Below the pieces are notes generated by a model. The model did no database searches. It was not told the DNA's origin and worked only from the letters and a program-made list of their open reading frames with translations. Made by a program: the position numbers and the translations under genes. Below are positions 62,828 through 64,000 of a stretch of 64,000 nucleotides of DNA, piece after piece. The stretch's first letter is position 1; each line of letters starts with the position of its first letter. Origin of the DNA: Reticulitermes lucifugus (Eukaryota > Arthropoda > Insecta > Blattodea > Rhinotermitidae); NCBI GenBank assembly GCA_026260175.1, contig JAKCWW010001041.1, forward strand, positions 349-64,348. The letters are read 5' to 3'.

Positions 62828-63900
62828 AATGGGTCGGGCCCTTGTGGTCCCAATGTACGTAGACCGTTGACAGGCCCTTAGCTAAAGTCCAAGTCATAAG
62901 AGCCCTGTCCTTTTAATAAAGTTGCAGATCACCCCCAGCCTTAGTTCTCTGACATCCTCAGGGTCCAAAAAGAAGGAACCCAGATAAGTGTCTGTGTGTT
63001 GCCAGAGCTTCACACTCACACAAGACATGAGCTGGGGTTTCCTCCTCTGCCCCGCATTTCCTACACAAGGGACTGTCGGTCAGTCCCATAATGTGAAGGT
63101 GTCTTCTCAAGGTGTTATGTCCAGTAAGAAGGCCAATAACCANNNNNNNNNNNNNNNNNNNNNNNNNNNNNNNNNNNNNNNNNNNNNNNNNNNNNNNNNN
63201 NNNNNNNNNNNNNNNNNNNNNNNNNNNNNNNNNNNNNNNNNNNNNNNNNNNNNNAGCACTGAATTTTCTTCTTTATACTCTGCCTCGAGACTCCCAGGGC
63301 CGGCTCCGGTCCAACAAAATAGTGAACAGAACCCTCCCTTGCGAGCTCATCGGCAATTTCATTTCCACGTATTCCAGAATGTCCAGGGACCCAAAAGAGT
63401 CCCACAGAGTGATAGGTGGAGCTATCATTCAATGCCCTTTGGCACTGCCATACTAATGGGGACGTTGTTTTAGCAATCTGTAAAGCTTTCAAAGCTGCTT
63501 GACTATCAGAGCAAATACTAATGTATTTCTCTGATCTAGCGTTAGCTTGAATTTCATAAGCACAGGCCAGGATAGCATATATCTCAGCCTGGAAGACTGT
63601 TACATATTTTCCTAGAGAGATACTGAGCCTCCTACCCAAGGATTGCCCATAGACTCTGGCCCCTTCTCCCCCCCCCCTGCATTCTGGACCCATCTGTATA
63701 CCAGACGAGCCCTTTGACCACAGGTGGGGACCCAGGTCCTTTGGTCCACTCTTCTCTAAAACGAATATTTAACAAGTATAAAAATTGATTTAGGCCTTCA
63801 AGTAAAGTGATAGTCTGGCTTGGATGTTATGTACCGAAAGTGATCTCCAAGCTTCTATTTTAATTGGAGTTCTGTAACAAAACATTAAAATCCAGTCATA
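62828..63900 (-). mobile_element. LINE fragment with RNase H domain (same family as 54170-56770)
   Basis: The minus strand codes an RNase H domain: FQAEIYAILACAYEIQANAR, SICSDSQAALKALQ, and LFWVPGHSGIRGNEIADELA with REGS. After a run of N (63143-63254) comes the C-terminus NTLRRHLHIMGLTDSPLCRK and a CCHC-like knuckle, close to the tail at 56434-56700. Upstream, TPIKIEAWRSLS and LEKSGPKDLGPHL belong to the thumb region. RNase H-bearing LINEs of the I/LOA/R1 groups fit. It probably lies in the next dynein intron. Confidence 0.85.
63143..63254. other. Assembly gap (112 N)
   Basis: A run of undetermined bases inside the LINE fragment. The two LINE copies in the window share this segment, which may have confused assembly. 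Confidence 0.98.
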
Positions 63901-64000
63901 AAAGGCTTTGCTCATTGTATATCACAGACAGTACTTCCCAACAAGTCATTATACACTTTGCCACATTAAACTTTCATTTCAATGTCAGAGAGTGTGTGAC

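Overview
The window is nuclear DNA from an insect. Coding sequence is split into short exons with GT-AG introns, and introns and spacers are crowded with tRNA-derived SINEs, LINE remnants, hAT-type and other small DNA transposons, and foldback repeats. The style of the zinc-finger N-terminus (MDVI..., acidic linker, a few C2H2 fingers) and of the SINEs suggests a cockroach or termite (Blattodea). That placement is an inference from memory of such genomes, not a measured result.

Four host genes can be supported, all on the minus strand. (1) Positions 966-25723 hold 13 phase-consistent exons of a dipeptidyl peptidase 4-like serine exopeptidase (family S9B). Together they encode 730 residues, with the DWVYEEE substrate-binding motif, the GWSYGG nucleophile motif and the catalytic Asp. 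The catalytic-His exon should lie left of the window, and the start codon lies in an exon I could not find. (2) Positions 35079-46171 hold three exons of a 273-residue protein with three C2H2 zinc fingers. (3) Positions 47995-50211 hold two exons of a 299-residue MADF-domain protein. (4) Positions 57243-62550 hold the last five exons (291 residues plus stop) of an axonemal dynein heavy chain of DNAH3/DNAH12 type; the rest of that gene lies to the right. The four genes do not form a functional unit: a secreted or membrane peptidase, two probable DNA-binding regulators and a ciliary motor simply sit side by side.

Mobile DNA: at least four tRNA-like SINE families; remnants of several non-LTR retrotransposons (9.1, 24.0, 52.8, 54.2-56.8, 58.0 and 62.8-63.9 kb), two of which belong to one family; hAT-like short elements, one nested in a SINE with an 8-bp target duplication; a pair of 503-bp terminal-inverted-repeat elements at 11.1 and 32.7 kb; a pair of inverted CAGGGTGT-ended elements at 41.8 and 51.2 kb; and a dispersed foldback family that repeats a hammerhead-ribozyme-like or Penelope-like core at many places. 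Three unrelated-looking tandem arrays with units of about 135-225 bp also occur.

The most interesting unexplained signal is that foldback family. It has two well-preserved copies, one flanked by a 14-bp target duplication and carrying a perfect 21-bp hairpin. No CRISPR arrays, rRNA genes, convincing functional tRNA genes or operons are present. There is one N at 7343 and a run of N at 63143-63254.
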